Source: G001797105 sp964528155 (GTDB taxonomy: Bacteria > Chloroflexota > Anaerolineae > Anaerolineales > E44-bin32). Taken from it: DNA of 55,842 nt. The translations under genes and the position numbers were made by a program. Where the stretch lies: NCBI GenBank assembly GCA_964528155.1, contig CAZGRL010000018.1, positions 1 to 55,842 of the forward strand, written 5' to 3'. How positions within the stretch are numbered: the stretch's first letter is position 1; every line of letters begins with the position of its first letter. Positions 32,977-41,985 of the stretch are shown here, piece after piece. The notes under the pieces were generated by a model that had not been told where the DNA came from, ran no database searches, and saw only the letters and a list, made by a program, of their open reading frames with translations.

Positions 32977-33777
32977 GTGAGCGTTTTCTCGCAGTGGATG
33001 CTTGGTTTGGCGCTTGGCATCATCGCTGCCGGCGCAGGCTACCTCATCGGAGGACTTACTCCGGCGGGTGCTGTCGCCGCGGCTGTCGTAGGGACCTTGA
33101 CGATGGGCGGGGGAGGAATCGCCGCTGCCGCTTTGCTCCTGCTCTTCTTCTTTTCATCCAGCGGACTGTCCAGAGTTGGCGGCGAGAGGAAGCGATCGGC
33201 GCAATCGTTCTTCGCCAAACAAGCCCGACGCGACCCGGGGCAGGTCATGGCGAACGGGGCGCTGGCCTCCGCACTCTCGGTCTTATACGGCGTCGGGGGG
33301 AACGAGATGTGGTTCGCTGGTCTCGTGGGGGCCCTGGCCGCCGTGACCGCGGATACGTGGGCAACCGAGCTTGGTGTGCTGGCTCGCGGACGGCCCAGAC
33401 TGATCACCACCGGGGAGCCCGTGGACGCGGGATCTTCCGGCGGTGTGTCTGCACTGGGAACGGCGTCGGCGGCGGCCGGGGCGCTCCTCATCGGTGCCGC
33501 CAGCGCCAGCTTCGGCCGGAGCTGGCGGCTGGTCCTGGCTTCCGTGATCGGCGGACTCAGCGGCGCGATCGTGGACAGCCTGCTGGGAGCGACTGTGCAG
33601 GCGAACTACATCTGCCCCAAGTGCAACAAGCCGACCGAGCGCCATCCCCTGCACACTTGCGGTGCGCAGACGGTCCACAACCGTGGCTGGAGTTGGCTGA
33701 ACAACGACCTCGTCAACTTCGTTGCCTCGGTGGTAGGAGCTGCGATCGCGATCGGAGTGTGGATTGCCAGCGGATAG
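32977..33777 (+). CDS. DUF92 family membrane protein
   Basis: A 266-residue protein with six or so helices. Family sequence is clear: LTPAGAVAAAVVGTLTMG, QVMANGALASALSVLY, AAVTADTWATELGVLARG, ITTGEPVDAGSSGGVSALGT, SVIGGLSGAIVDSLLGATVQ and a CPKCNKPTERHPLHTC pair of cysteine pairs, followed by WLNNDLVNF. DUF92 relatives include plant phytyl-phosphate kinase-like proteins, so a polyprenyl-phosphate substrate is a fair guess. The start is GTG at 32977, with CCGGAGG just upstream. The upstream gap holds the DnaA-box-like array. Confidence 0.85.
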   Translation: MSVFSQWMLGLALGIIAAGAGYLIGGLTPAGAVAAAVVGTLTMGGGGIAAAALLLLFFFSSSGLSRVGGERKRSAQSFFAKQARRDPGQVMANGALASALSVLYGVGGNEMWFAGLVGALAAVTADTWATELGVLARGRPRLITTGEPVDAGSSGGVSALGTASAAAGALLIGAASASFGRSWRLVLASVIGGLSGAIVDSLLGATVQANYICPKCNKPTERHPLHTCGAQTVHNRGWSWLNNDLVNFVASVVGAAIAIGVWIASG

Positions 33778-33823
33778 ACGGCGGACCACGGACGGCGGAC
33801 GGCGGATCGCAAGACCGGTGACC

Positions 33824-33884
33824 GGAGACCGAAGACGGGGAATACTTCCGCCTCTGATTTCCCCGTCCCCCGTCTTCGGTCTCC
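33824..33884. repeat. Large inverted repeat in a low-complexity spacer
   Basis: GGAGACCGAAGACGGGG (33824-33840) and CCCCGTCTTCGGTCTCC (33868-33884) are perfect 17-base arms around a 27-base loop. Flanking DNA is low in complexity: GGACGGC repeats on the left, and GTCTATCGTCCATCGTCTGTCG on the right written as repeated CGTC units. It may be a terminator-like or REP-like element; no T run follows. Confidence 0.75.
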
Positions 33885-33933
33885 CGTCGTCTATCGTCCA
33901 TCGTCTGTCGTCTGATCGTACAGGAGGAATAGA

Positions 33934-34149
33934 ATGATAGAAGGAGACTCAAGTCGCGACGATATCCGCAGACTGTTGAAGACATTCGGCGTCAAGGCGG
34001 ATGAGGCGATACTGTCTCACCTGGTCCGAACGCCTGGCAGCACGCCGCTTCGCGTTCGGCTGGTCCTGGAAGATCTGACGGACTACGGGGAAGCGCCTCC
34101 CGAAGTCCCGCTTGAGCTCAGGGTTGAGGGCGATATCCGGCGGGCGTGA
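33934..34149 (+). CDS. Small protein of unknown function
   Basis: A 71-residue soluble protein: an acidic head (IEGDSSRDD), a helical segment IRRLLKTFGVKADEAILSHL, then LRVRLVLEDLTDYGEAPPEVPLE. The ribosome-binding sequence AGGAGG lies 8 bases before ATG 33934, which supports expression. I do not recognise a family. It precedes glgC by 86 bases in the same direction and could share its transcript. Confidence 0.6.
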   Translation: MIEGDSSRDDIRRLLKTFGVKADEAILSHLVRTPGSTPLRVRLVLEDLTDYGEAPPEVPLELRVEGDIRRA

Positions 34150-34234
34150 GGCGAATTCGACAGTTGAAGGCCGCGCGATCCCCGGCCTGCCGATGGCTGT
34201 GGATAGGACAACAGGGATCGAGAAGGAGCCGAGC

Positions 34235-35485
34235 ATGCCGCAGAATGTACTGGGGCTTGTCATGGGTGGTGGGCGAGGCTCGCGCCTCTGGCCGTTGACC
34301 AAACTCCGAGCCAAACCGGCGGTACCGATCGGCGGCAAGTACAGACTGATCGATATCCCCGTCAGCAATTGCCTCAACTCAGATATCCATCAGATCGCCA
34401 TTCTGACGCAGTTCAACTCAGTTTCTCTCCACCGACATATATCGCAGACCTACCACTTCGACTTCTTCCACCCTGGCTGGGTTCAGATCCTGGCGGCCGA
34501 GCAGACCATGGACAGCGCCGACTGGTATCAAGGGACTGCCGACGCGGTTCGCAAACAGCTCTTCGAGATTCAGGTGACCGGGGCCAGCGAAGTCCTGGTC
34601 CTGGCCGGAGATCATCTCTATCGGATGGACTACACCGAGATGATCCAGCGTCACCGAGAGTTGGGTGCCGACGTCACGGTCGGGGTGCTTCCGGTCTCGC
34701 GGGAGGATGCCTCCCGTTTTGGCATTCTCAAGCAGGACCGGAAGGGGCGCATCACGGCGTTCGTCGAGAAGCCGCAGACGAGTGAGGAGCTGGAAGGCTT
34801 TGCGCTTGAGGCCGAAGGGGATGAGAGGTATCCCGGCTCGATGGGCATCTACCTGTTCCGGACGCAGGTGCTGATCGAGTTGCTGGCCTCGGCGCATGAC
34901 GATTTCGGGGGTGATGTCATTCCGGCGGCGATCAGGAGCCACAAGGTCTATGCGTGTAGCTTCGACGGTTATTGGGAAGACATCGGGACAATGCGGGCCT
35001 TCTATGAAGCCAACCTGCTTCTAACCCTCCCGGATGCGCCTTTCCGGTTTCACGACCCGGACCGCCCGATTTACACTCATCCGCGCTTCTTGCCCGGCTC
35101 GCGCATCTACGATGTCCGTCTCGATCGCGTGCTACTGGCTGACGGTTGTATCGTCGAGGGCGCCGACCTGAGCCACTCTGTAATCGGCATCCGCAGCGTG
35201 ATCGGGGAGGATGTCGTGGTGCAGGATACCGTCGTTATGGGCGCGGATTACTACGAGCAAGAGGCCAGGAATCGGGGAAACAGAGCCGTCCCGATGGGAA
35301 TCGGTCGTGGCTCGCGCATCGCCGGGGCTATCATTGACAAGAATGCCAGGATCGGAGAGGGCGTTCGGATCGAGCCTTTTCCCCGCGGGACGGAGATCGA
35401 CAAACAGGACTGGAGCGTGCGCGACGGGATCGTGGTTGTGCCAAAAAGCGCAACTATCCCGTCTGGTACAGTCATCGCGCCCTAG
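34235..35485 (+). CDS. glgC: Glucose-1-phosphate adenylyltransferase
   Basis: A 416-residue enzyme: LVMGGGRGSRLWPLTKLRAKPAVPIGG is the nucleotidyltransferase signature, then KYRLIDIPVSNCLNSDI, GTADAVRKQL, LAGDHLYRMDY, FVEKP, and SFDGYWEDIGTMRAFYEANL, followed by a C-terminal left-handed beta-helix. It makes ADP-glucose for glycogen, or for the trehalose synthase at 13596, which uses NDP-glucose. ATG at 34235 is supported by GGAG 8 bases upstream. No glgA or glgB is adjacent. A perfect terminator-like hairpin follows. Confidence 0.94.
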   Translation: MPQNVLGLVMGGGRGSRLWPLTKLRAKPAVPIGGKYRLIDIPVSNCLNSDIHQIAILTQFNSVSLHRHISQTYHFDFFHPGWVQILAAEQTMDSADWYQGTADAVRKQLFEIQVTGASEVLVLAGDHLYRMDYTEMIQRHRELGADVTVGVLPVSREDASRFGILKQDRKGRITAFVEKPQTSEELEGFALEAEGDERYPGSMGIYLFRTQVLIELLASAHDDFGGDVIPAAIRSHKVYACSFDGYWEDIGTMRAFYEANLLLTLPDAPFRFHDPDRPIYTHPRFLPGSRIYDVRLDRVLLADGCIVEGADLSHSVIGIRSVIGEDVVVQDTVVMGADYYEQEARNRGNRAVPMGIGRGSRIAGAIIDKNARIGEGVRIEPFPRGTEIDKQDWSVRDGIVVVPKSATIPSGTVIAP

Positions 35486-35487
35486 AA

Positions 35488-35520
35488 AGGCTCCCGGAGC
35501 CTCCAAAGCTCCGGGAGCCT
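35488..35520. terminator. Strong hairpin after glgC
   Basis: AGGCTCCCGGAGC (35488-35500) and GCTCCGGGAGCCT (35508-35520) pair perfectly over 13 bases with a 7-base loop, starting two bases after the glgC stop. There is no T run on either side, so it may end transcription with help or act mainly as a 3' stabiliser. Confidence 0.6.
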
Positions 35521-35540
35521 TGTGGGCCTCATCAGCAAGG

Positions 35541-35569
35541 TTGACGCCCCGGTACTCAAAGGTTAGAAT
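35541..35569 (+). promoter_or_regulatory. Promoter of the peptide transporter operon
   Basis: TTGACG (35541-35546) and TAGAAT (35564-35569) each match the consensus at five of six bases and are 17 bases apart. The transcript would begin near 35576 and have a 200-base leader. The leader contains small hairpins (CCACA/TGTGG near 35599-35614 and CGCAT/ATGCG near 35652-35671) but no riboswitch that I can name. Confidence 0.6.
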
Positions 35570-35775
35570 TTCGGAACATTCACCATAGGCTCCCTTGAAG
35601 CCACAACCCAATGTGGTCGAATGTGAGTGCGTAGGGGACTCTTGAACCTGCGCATTCGACTTTCGATGCGAGAGGAGGTGCATCTCGGAAGACTCGGTGT
35701 CTCAATGAGCTGGATCCAATTCAAATGAACACTCGTGCTTACGATAGAGGATTTCCTGTACAAGGAGGAGAGTCC

Positions 35776-37500
35776 GTGAAACGCCGAACCTCATTCGTAG
35801 TCCTCAGTCTGGTCATCATGGTGGCCACGGTCTTAGCCGGCTGTGCACCAGCGGCAACCCCGACCGCGGCGCCCGAAGCGACCAGTCCGCCGGCCGCCGC
35901 GCCGACGCAACCCCCGGCGCCGACCGCCGAGCCGACGATGGCACCGGTCAGCATCATCATCGGCACCACCGACAAGATCGCCAGCTTTGACCCGGCCGAC
36001 GGGTATGCCATCCGTGACTGGGAAGTCATGAAGAACATCAACGAAGGCTTGCTGAAATGGAAGCCTGGCACGGCTGAACTGGCCACCGGCCTGGCAACAG
36101 CGATGCCGGACATCTCGGCCGATGGTTTGACCTACACCTTCACTTTGCGTGACGGGATCAAGTTCGGAGATGGGACCGATCTGACGGCCCAGTCGTACGC
36201 CGATCAGTTGAATCGTCTGCTCACCATCGGCCCCGATTGCCCGAATGGTGTCGCCGGCGCGCTGGCCACCCCCTACGTGGAAAGCATCACCGCCCCGGAT
36301 GCCAAGACGATCGTCTTCAAGCTGAAGAACCCGGTGGGCTACTTCCCGCAGATCCTGGCGGGTGCGCCATACACCCCGGCTGACCCCAGCACCTTCCCGG
36401 CCGACGAGTGCGTTCTGTTCCCCGAGGCCCCGATCTACGGCGTGGGCCCCTGGTTCGTGAGCCAGTTCACTGCCGGCGAGCAAATCGTCTTCGAGCCCAA
36501 CCCGTACTACAACGGTGAGCTGAAGCCGCAGGTCGATCGGGTCATCGTGCGCTACTTCTCCGACCCACAGACGATGGCCCTGGCCGTCCAGAACGGCGAG
36601 ATCGACATCGCCTGGCGCTACCTGGGGACCGACCTGATCGGCCAGTTGAAGAGCGTTGCCGGTCTGACCGTTGGCACCGTTGGAGCCGGCAGCATCCGCT
36701 ACCTGATCGTCAACCACACCATGGCCCCGATGGACGACCCCAATGTGGCCAAGGCCGTCGCCTACGCCGTTGACCGCAATGAAATCTCTGACACGGTCTT
36801 TGCCGGCCAGGCGACGCCGCTGTACTCGATGGTCCCGCCGGGATTCATCGGTGCAACGGAGGCGTTTGACACCATGTACGCGGCCCCCGACCTGGACAGT
36901 GCCAAGGCGGCGCTGGCGGATTCAGGCTACACCGAGGCCAACCCGCTACAGCTCGAGATGTGGTACCCGCCGGAGCACTATGGTGCGGAGACCGCTTCCT
37001 GGATGCAGGTGATCAAGAAGCAGCTTGAAGCGACCGGCGTCATTCAGGTCACGCTGCAGGCGCAGGAGTGGAGCACCTACGTAACCGCTCTGACCGGCGG
37101 CGACTCCTACGCCATCGGTGTTCTGGGCTGGTTCTTCGACTACCCCGACTCGTCCAACTACCTCGATCCGTTCGTCTACAACGGTGGCGAGGGGACGAAC
37201 GTGACGACGGCAGTCGAAGGCAGCGACACAGGCACGCCGATCAACGACAAGGCCAAGCAACTGGTGGATCTCCTGGCCCAGGCGGACACCGAGACCGATC
37301 AGGCCGTCCGCGCTGATCTCTACCAGCAGGCGCAAGAAATCTACGCCGACCTGGTGGTGTCCCTGCCGATCATCATCACTCCGGAGAATGTCACCTACCG
37401 AAGCAACATCCACGGCTCCGATCAGTACGCCTCGCCTGGGACCTTGAATATCGGTCCCACGATGGAGTTCAACTACTCCACGCTGAGCAAGACTCAGTAA
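35776..37500 (+). CDS. Peptide/oligopeptide ABC transporter substrate-binding lipoprotein
   Basis: A 574-residue lipoprotein (lipobox VLAGC), then a long Ala/Pro/Thr/Glu linker and an SBP family 5 domain: ASFDPADGYAIRDWEVMKNINEGLLKW, YTFTLRDGIKFGDGTDLTA, VKAVAYAVDRNEI-like AKAVAYAVDRNEISDTVF, and YQQAQEIYADLVVSLPI. It binds peptides or similar solutes outside the cell and hands them to the following permeases. GTG at 35776 follows AGGAGGA at 8 bases. It opens a five-gene operon and is separated from the permease gene by a very stable hairpin. Confidence 0.92.
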   Translation: MKRRTSFVVLSLVIMVATVLAGCAPAATPTAAPEATSPPAAAPTQPPAPTAEPTMAPVSIIIGTTDKIASFDPADGYAIRDWEVMKNINEGLLKWKPGTAELATGLATAMPDISADGLTYTFTLRDGIKFGDGTDLTAQSYADQLNRLLTIGPDCPNGVAGALATPYVESITAPDAKTIVFKLKNPVGYFPQILAGAPYTPADPSTFPADECVLFPEAPIYGVGPWFVSQFTAGEQIVFEPNPYYNGELKPQVDRVIVRYFSDPQTMALAVQNGEIDIAWRYLGTDLIGQLKSVAGLTVGTVGAGSIRYLIVNHTMAPMDDPNVAKAVAYAVDRNEISDTVFAGQATPLYSMVPPGFIGATEAFDTMYAAPDLDSAKAALADSGYTEANPLQLEMWYPPEHYGAETASWMQVIKKQLEATGVIQVTLQAQEWSTYVTALTGGDSYAIGVLGWFFDYPDSSNYLDPFVYNGGEGTNVTTAVEGSDTGTPINDKAKQLVDLLAQADTETDQAVRADLYQQAQEIYADLVVSLPIIITPENVTYRSNIHGSDQYASPGTLNIGPTMEFNYSTLSKTQ

Positions 37501-37504
37501 CGCC

Positions 37505-37536
37505 TACGGGGGCGGGCCCTTGGGCCCGCCCCCGTA
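37505..37536 (+). terminator. 15-bp perfect hairpin between binding-protein and permease genes
   Basis: TACGGGGGCGGGCCC (37505-37519) and GGGCCCGCCCCCGTA (37522-37536) are exact complements with a two-base gap. No T run follows. Placed 4 bases after the binding-protein stop, it probably protects the upstream mRNA end or partly stops transcription, giving more binding protein than permease. Confidence 0.7.
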
Positions 37537-37548
37537 ATCCAACTCATC

Positions 37549-38652
37549 ATGCGGCTTTCTCCCTTCAGCCTTATCTTCATCGTGATCGGCGCCCCGGCTA
37601 TTCTGGGACTGGTTTACATCTTCATTCGCGGTTCGACCGGGCTGCGCCGCTATATCCTGACGCGTTTGGGTCTGACCATTCCGATGGTGTTCATTCTGGC
37701 CAGCATGGTGTTCCTTGTGATGCGCGTCATCCCGGGCGACCCCGTGTCGTCCGCACTCGGCCCGAAAGGCACGCCGGAGTTGATCCAGCGTGTGCGGACG
37801 CAAATGGGCCTCAACGACCCGATGATCGTGCAGTATGGACGCTTCCTCAAAGACATCCTGACCTTCAACTTCGGCAATTCACTCGTGGGAGGCCATCGGC
37901 CGATCGTCGATGAGATGAGCGAGCGCTTCCCGGCCACGCTGGAGTTGGTGATACCGGCGTCGATTGTGGCGCTCGTGATCGGAATCTACGGCGGCGCCTT
38001 TGCGGCTTCGCGACGAAAGCGCGCTACCGACTACGCTCTCCGGCTTTATTCAGTCATCATCTACTCCCTGCCGATCTTCTGGCTGGGCTTGATGCTGCAG
38101 TTGTTCTTCGGAGTGCGGCTGAAGTGGCTGCCCATCTCCGGACGTATCGACGCCGTGGTAGGAACTTCACTGAAGCATGTTACCAACGTCTATTCGATTG
38201 ATGCGCTCATCAGCGGCAATTGGCCGGCCTTCTGGTCCGTCCTGGCCCATCTGGTGCTGCCGACGGCGACTCTTGGGCTGATCCTCTCCGGGGTTTTCGT
38301 CCGCCTGACCCGGATCAACGTGATTGAAACCTTTCAATCGGACTACATCGGCGCCGCTCGGGCCCGCGGCATCCGTGAAAGGGTGCTGGTCTACTCACAC
38401 GCCCTCAAGAACGCCATGATCCCCGTCATCACGCTGATTGGGCTTCAGGTGGCCATCTTGCTGGCAGGAGCCGTGCTGACGGAGACGGTCTTCTCCTGGC
38501 CTGGGATGGGGAGCTACCTGGTGGAGCGGATTTCCGGGCGGGACTACACCGCCGTGCAGAGCGTGATCACCGTCTTTGCCCTGTTCGTGGCCTTGATCAG
38601 CCTGGCCGTGGACATCATTTACTCGCTGGTAGACCCCAGAGTCAGGTACTAG
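37549..38652 (+). CDS. Peptide ABC transporter permease (DppB-like)
   Basis: A 367-residue permease. The DppB/OppB core starts at LRRYILTRLGLTIPMVFILA and includes FLVMRVIPGDPVSSALGPKG, LPTATLGLILSGVFVRLTRI, FQSDYIGAARARGIRERVLV (coupling loop) and VFSWPGMGSYLVERISGRDY. Ahead of the core is an extra hydrophobic segment (residues about 6-28) that the family normally lacks. It pairs with the next gene's product to form the channel. Confidence 0.9.
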   Translation: MRLSPFSLIFIVIGAPAILGLVYIFIRGSTGLRRYILTRLGLTIPMVFILASMVFLVMRVIPGDPVSSALGPKGTPELIQRVRTQMGLNDPMIVQYGRFLKDILTFNFGNSLVGGHRPIVDEMSERFPATLELVIPASIVALVIGIYGGAFAASRRKRATDYALRLYSVIIYSLPIFWLGLMLQLFFGVRLKWLPISGRIDAVVGTSLKHVTNVYSIDALISGNWPAFWSVLAHLVLPTATLGLILSGVFVRLTRINVIETFQSDYIGAARARGIRERVLVYSHALKNAMIPVITLIGLQVAILLAGAVLTETVFSWPGMGSYLVERISGRDYTAVQSVITVFALFVALISLAVDIIYSLVDPRVRY

Positions 38653-39939
38653 GTGATGGCGATTTCCGACGAGCGAGTAATCGAAGCAGACGCGGGCGTA
38701 CAGACCTGGCAGGAAGAACTGGCAAAGGCCGGGTTCATACGCCGCATCCTGATTTCTCGGCGCTGGTATGGGCCCGATTGGTGGTTCGTGGCGATTTCGA
38801 GCGTCATGGTCGTAGCCGTCATCACTCTGGCGATCGTGCCCAGTCTGTTCGCTCCCTATGCATCGGATGCACTGATTGGGCCACGCTTCTTGGCGCCCGG
38901 TCAGCAGCCTGACCTGCCGATCCTGGTCGTGCCCTCGAACTCCACGTTCAGTCAGCTGCGGGATCTGGCAGTCCCTACAGGCGGCGAGCGACCGAGTGTG
39001 GGCGTGGAGCTGGGGATTCCAACAGCCAGCGCGTTAAACCAGGAGGCGCAAACGATCGACGAAGAGTTGAGGAATGAAGCCGGGGGTCTGCGACTTCGGC
39101 CTCGGATCGTGCGCTTCGATTCGCTGCAAGCCACGTTGCAGGCCCTGGTCGATGGTCAGGTGCAGGCGGTTGTAGTGCGGCAGATCGAGTTTGGGCAGGT
39201 CGCACCCCAGTTCCCCGGATTGAAAGCGGGTAGCGCCATCACCGGTGAAACCGCTACGTCCGGTGGGTTCCTGTTGGGGACCAACGACATCGGGCAGGAT
39301 GTGTTCAGCCGCCTCATCTGGGGGACGCGCATTGCCCTGATCATCGGCTTCAGCGCCTCGATCGTGGCCCTGGTAGTCGGTGTCCCGCTGGGGCTGTTCG
39401 CCGGGTATACGGGGGGACCTCTCGAACGCTTGATGTCTCTCTTGATGGACAGCATATATGCCTTTCCAGGCCTGATCCTGGCAATTGCCATCACCGCCGT
39501 GCTTGGACCAAGCGTGCTCAACGTCATTGTTGCGATTGCCGTCTTGTACATACCCACCTACTACCGGATCGTGCGCGGCCAGACGCTGTCCGTCAAGGAA
39601 GAACTCTATGTGGAGGCCGCGCGCAGTCTTGGGGCGCGCAGCTTGGAGATCCTGCGTCGCTACGTGTTCCCCAACGTCATTCCATCCGTGGCCATCATCT
39701 TTTCCGTCAACGTCGCTGACGCCATCTTGACTGGAGCCGGTCTCTCCTTTCTTGGTCTTGGTCTTCCCCCAACCATTGCCGACTGGGGCATTGACCTGGC
39801 TCGAGGCCAGCGCTTCATCCAGACGGCGTGGTGGATGATCACGTTCCCCGGCTTGGCGATCCTTCTCGTCGTCCTGGCGTTCAGCATGATGGGCGAAGGG
39901 CTGACGGAAATCTTCAATCCCAAGCTTCGAGAGCGCTGA
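38653..39939 (+). CDS. Peptide ABC transporter permease (DppC-like) with an inserted SBP-like half-domain
   Basis: A 428-residue permease, about 130 residues longer than usual for DppC. The first helix (about 44-66) and the core from GGFLLGTNDIGQDVFSRLIWG (about 204) to the end are standard, with YVEAARSLGARSLEILRRYV as the coupling loop and GLSFLGLGLPPTIADWG near the end. Between APYASDALIGPRFLAPG and GGFLLGT lies an insertion at about residues 84-202 (38902-39258), in the first outer loop. It reads like one lobe of a substrate-binding protein: LPILVVPSNSTFSQLRDL, PSVGVELGIPTASAL and ALVDGQVQAVVVRQIEF. Start is GTG 38653 or ATG 38656. Confidence 0.88.
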   Translation: MMAISDERVIEADAGVQTWQEELAKAGFIRRILISRRWYGPDWWFVAISSVMVVAVITLAIVPSLFAPYASDALIGPRFLAPGQQPDLPILVVPSNSTFSQLRDLAVPTGGERPSVGVELGIPTASALNQEAQTIDEELRNEAGGLRLRPRIVRFDSLQATLQALVDGQVQAVVVRQIEFGQVAPQFPGLKAGSAITGETATSGGFLLGTNDIGQDVFSRLIWGTRIALIIGFSASIVALVVGVPLGLFAGYTGGPLERLMSLLMDSIYAFPGLILAIAITAVLGPSVLNVIVAIAVLYIPTYYRIVRGQTLSVKEELYVEAARSLGARSLEILRRYVFPNVIPSVAIIFSVNVADAILTGAGLSFLGLGLPPTIADWGIDLARGQRFIQTAWWMITFPGLAILLVVLAFSMMGEGLTEIFNPKLRER

Positions 39940-40937
39940 TGCCCGCCGAGATCCTGTACGCCATTCGCGACCTGACCGTTGAGTACGAGACTAGAGCCGG
40001 GGCGGTCCGAGCGGTTGACGACGTCTCGCTCGATATCCGTCGTGGCGAGATCCTCGGCCTGGTCGGCGAATCGGGGTGCGGTAAGTCAACCCTCGGCAAG
40101 GCGCTGATGCGTTTGCATAGTGGGCCGGCGCGCATCACCGAGGGCCAGTTGCTGTTCGACGGACGCGACCTGATCGGCTTGTCCGCCGGCGAGATGCGCG
40201 AAGTGCGCGGCGCGGAAATCGGGATGGTTTTCCAGGACCCGATGACCTCCCTCAACCCGGTGCAGCGCATCCTCGATCACCTGACGGAAACCGTTCGCGC
40301 CCACATCCCCGAAACTTCGGAGGATGCTGCCAGGGCCCACGCTGAGGAACTGGTCGAGAGGCTCGGCATCCGACGTGAACGGCTCAGTGAGTATCCCCAT
40401 CAAATGTCGGGGGGCATGCGACAGCGGGTGATGATTTCCCTGGCCCTGGCGCTGCATGCCAAGTTGGTGATCGCCGATGAACCGACGACCTCGCTGGATG
40501 TGATCGTTGAAGCCAAGTTTCTTGATCTTCTCAAGGAACTCCAGGAGGAATTCGGACTGACGATTCTATTGATCACCCACAACATCGGGGTGGTGGCTGA
40601 AATCGCTGACCGGGTGGCGGTGATGTACGCAGCCAAGATGGTCGAGGTTGGTGACGTCAAGGATGTCTTTGGCGATCCCAAGCATCCGTATACACAAGGA
40701 TTGCTGCGCTCCGTGCCGAATATCCGGCTCGATGGTGGTGAGCTGTATAAGATGGATGGTTCGCCTCCCAACCTTCTGCGTCCGCCGAGTGGCTGTCGGT
40801 TCCATCCGCGCTGCTCGCATGTCATGGACATATGCAGGACCGAAACGCCGGCTTTTGATGTGGTCCAGGGCGACCAGTATGCCGCCTGTTGGCTCTATCA
40901 AGAGGCGCCCAAAGACCGAGTAGCTGAGAGCGCCTGA
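39939..40937 (+). CDS. Peptide ABC transporter ATPase (DppD-like)
   Basis: A 332-residue ATPase: Walker A GESGCGKST, Q-loop VFQDPMTSLNPV, signature MSGGMRQRV, Walker B LVIADEP, TTSLDV and LITHNIGVVAE. The C-terminal oligopeptide-family extension SGCRFHPRCSHVMDIC holds the cysteines thought to bind an iron–sulfur cluster in this group. ATG at 39939 overlaps the stop of the permease gene (TGATG). It drives transport together with the next gene's product. Confidence 0.93.
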   Translation: MPAEILYAIRDLTVEYETRAGAVRAVDDVSLDIRRGEILGLVGESGCGKSTLGKALMRLHSGPARITEGQLLFDGRDLIGLSAGEMREVRGAEIGMVFQDPMTSLNPVQRILDHLTETVRAHIPETSEDAARAHAEELVERLGIRRERLSEYPHQMSGGMRQRVMISLALALHAKLVIADEPTTSLDVIVEAKFLDLLKELQEEFGLTILLITHNIGVVAEIADRVAVMYAAKMVEVGDVKDVFGDPKHPYTQGLLRSVPNIRLDGGELYKMDGSPPNLLRPPSGCRFHPRCSHVMDICRTETPAFDVVQGDQYAACWLYQEAPKDRVAESA

Positions 40938-40938
40938 G

Positions 40939-41985
40939 ATGCCTGCCGTGAATGATGTACTGTCTACCGATCGGCGAGCGCTGGTAAGTGTCGAAAACCT
41001 GCGCAAATACTTCCCGATCCAGACTGGTTTCCTGGCGAAACTGCTTACGCGTGGCCAGGTGCCCTCGGTCAGGGCGGTTGATGGAGTGAGTTTCGCGATC
41101 CACAAGGGGGAAGTCTTCGGCCTGGCGGGTGAAAGCGGCTCCGGGAAGTCAACGGTCGGCCGGCTGGTTCTGCGGTTGCTCGAGCCGACCTCCGGGCGGG
41201 TGCTCTTCGATGAAGTCGATCTGGCCAGCCTATCACCGGAAGAAATGCGGCTGAAGCGCTCCCGCATGCAGATCGTCTTTCAGGATCCATTGGCCTCGCT
41301 CAATCCACGGATGACGATTGGCCAGTCGATCGAGCATCCCGCCGAAATCCACCTCGCGGAGCTGAGCCCTGGCGAGCGGCGGCAGCGTGTCCTCAATATT
41401 CTTGAGGCCGTCGGCATGTCGCCGCCCGAGTCGTTCTATGACCTCTATCCTCATCAACTTTCGGGAGGCCAGCGCCAGAGAGTGGTCCTGGCCCGAGCCC
41501 TGGTCACACACCCCGAGCTGATCGTCGCCGACGAGCCGATCGCCATGGCTGACGTGTCAGTTCGGGCGCTGCTGCTCGACCTGATGATGCAACTCAAGGT
41601 CGACTTCGATCTAACGTACCTGTTCATCACACACGATCTGGCGACGGCCAAGTATGTGTGCGATCGAATCGCCGTGATGTACCTCGGCAAGTTATGCGAA
41701 GTCGGGCGCTTGAATGACGTGTACCGCCATTCGGGACACCCGTATACGCGAGCTCTGCTGGAAGCCGTTCCCGTCCCGGACCCGCGCCACCGCCGCACGG
41801 AGCCCATGCCGTCGGGTGAGATCCCCAACGCCATCGATCCCCCGAGCGGTTGCCGCTTCCATCCGCGTTGTCTGATCGCTCGCCTGCCACACTGCTCCGA
41901 GGAGGAACCGGTTCTGCGCAGCGTCGAAGATGGCCACCTGGTCGCCTGCCATTACGCAGAGGATCTCCTGCGCGCGGCCAAGTGA
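40939..41985 (+). CDS. Peptide ABC transporter ATPase (DppF-like)
   Basis: A 348-residue ATPase: GESGSGKST, VFQDPLASLNPRMT, LSGGQRQRVVLARAL, LIVADEP, LFITHDLATAKYV, and SGCRFHPRCLIARLPHC at the end. The D-loop region is AMADVS instead of the more common ALDVS, a known variant in some oligopeptide ATPases. It starts one base after the preceding stop and closes the operon. The 180 bases that follow up to the assembly gap contain no gene I can support. Confidence 0.93.
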   Translation: MPAVNDVLSTDRRALVSVENLRKYFPIQTGFLAKLLTRGQVPSVRAVDGVSFAIHKGEVFGLAGESGSGKSTVGRLVLRLLEPTSGRVLFDEVDLASLSPEEMRLKRSRMQIVFQDPLASLNPRMTIGQSIEHPAEIHLAELSPGERRQRVLNILEAVGMSPPESFYDLYPHQLSGGQRQRVVLARALVTHPELIVADEPIAMADVSVRALLLDLMMQLKVDFDLTYLFITHDLATAKYVCDRIAVMYLGKLCEVGRLNDVYRHSGHPYTRALLEAVPVPDPRHRRTEPMPSGEIPNAIDPPSGCRFHPRCLIARLPHCSEEEPVLRSVEDGHLVACHYAEDLLRAAK

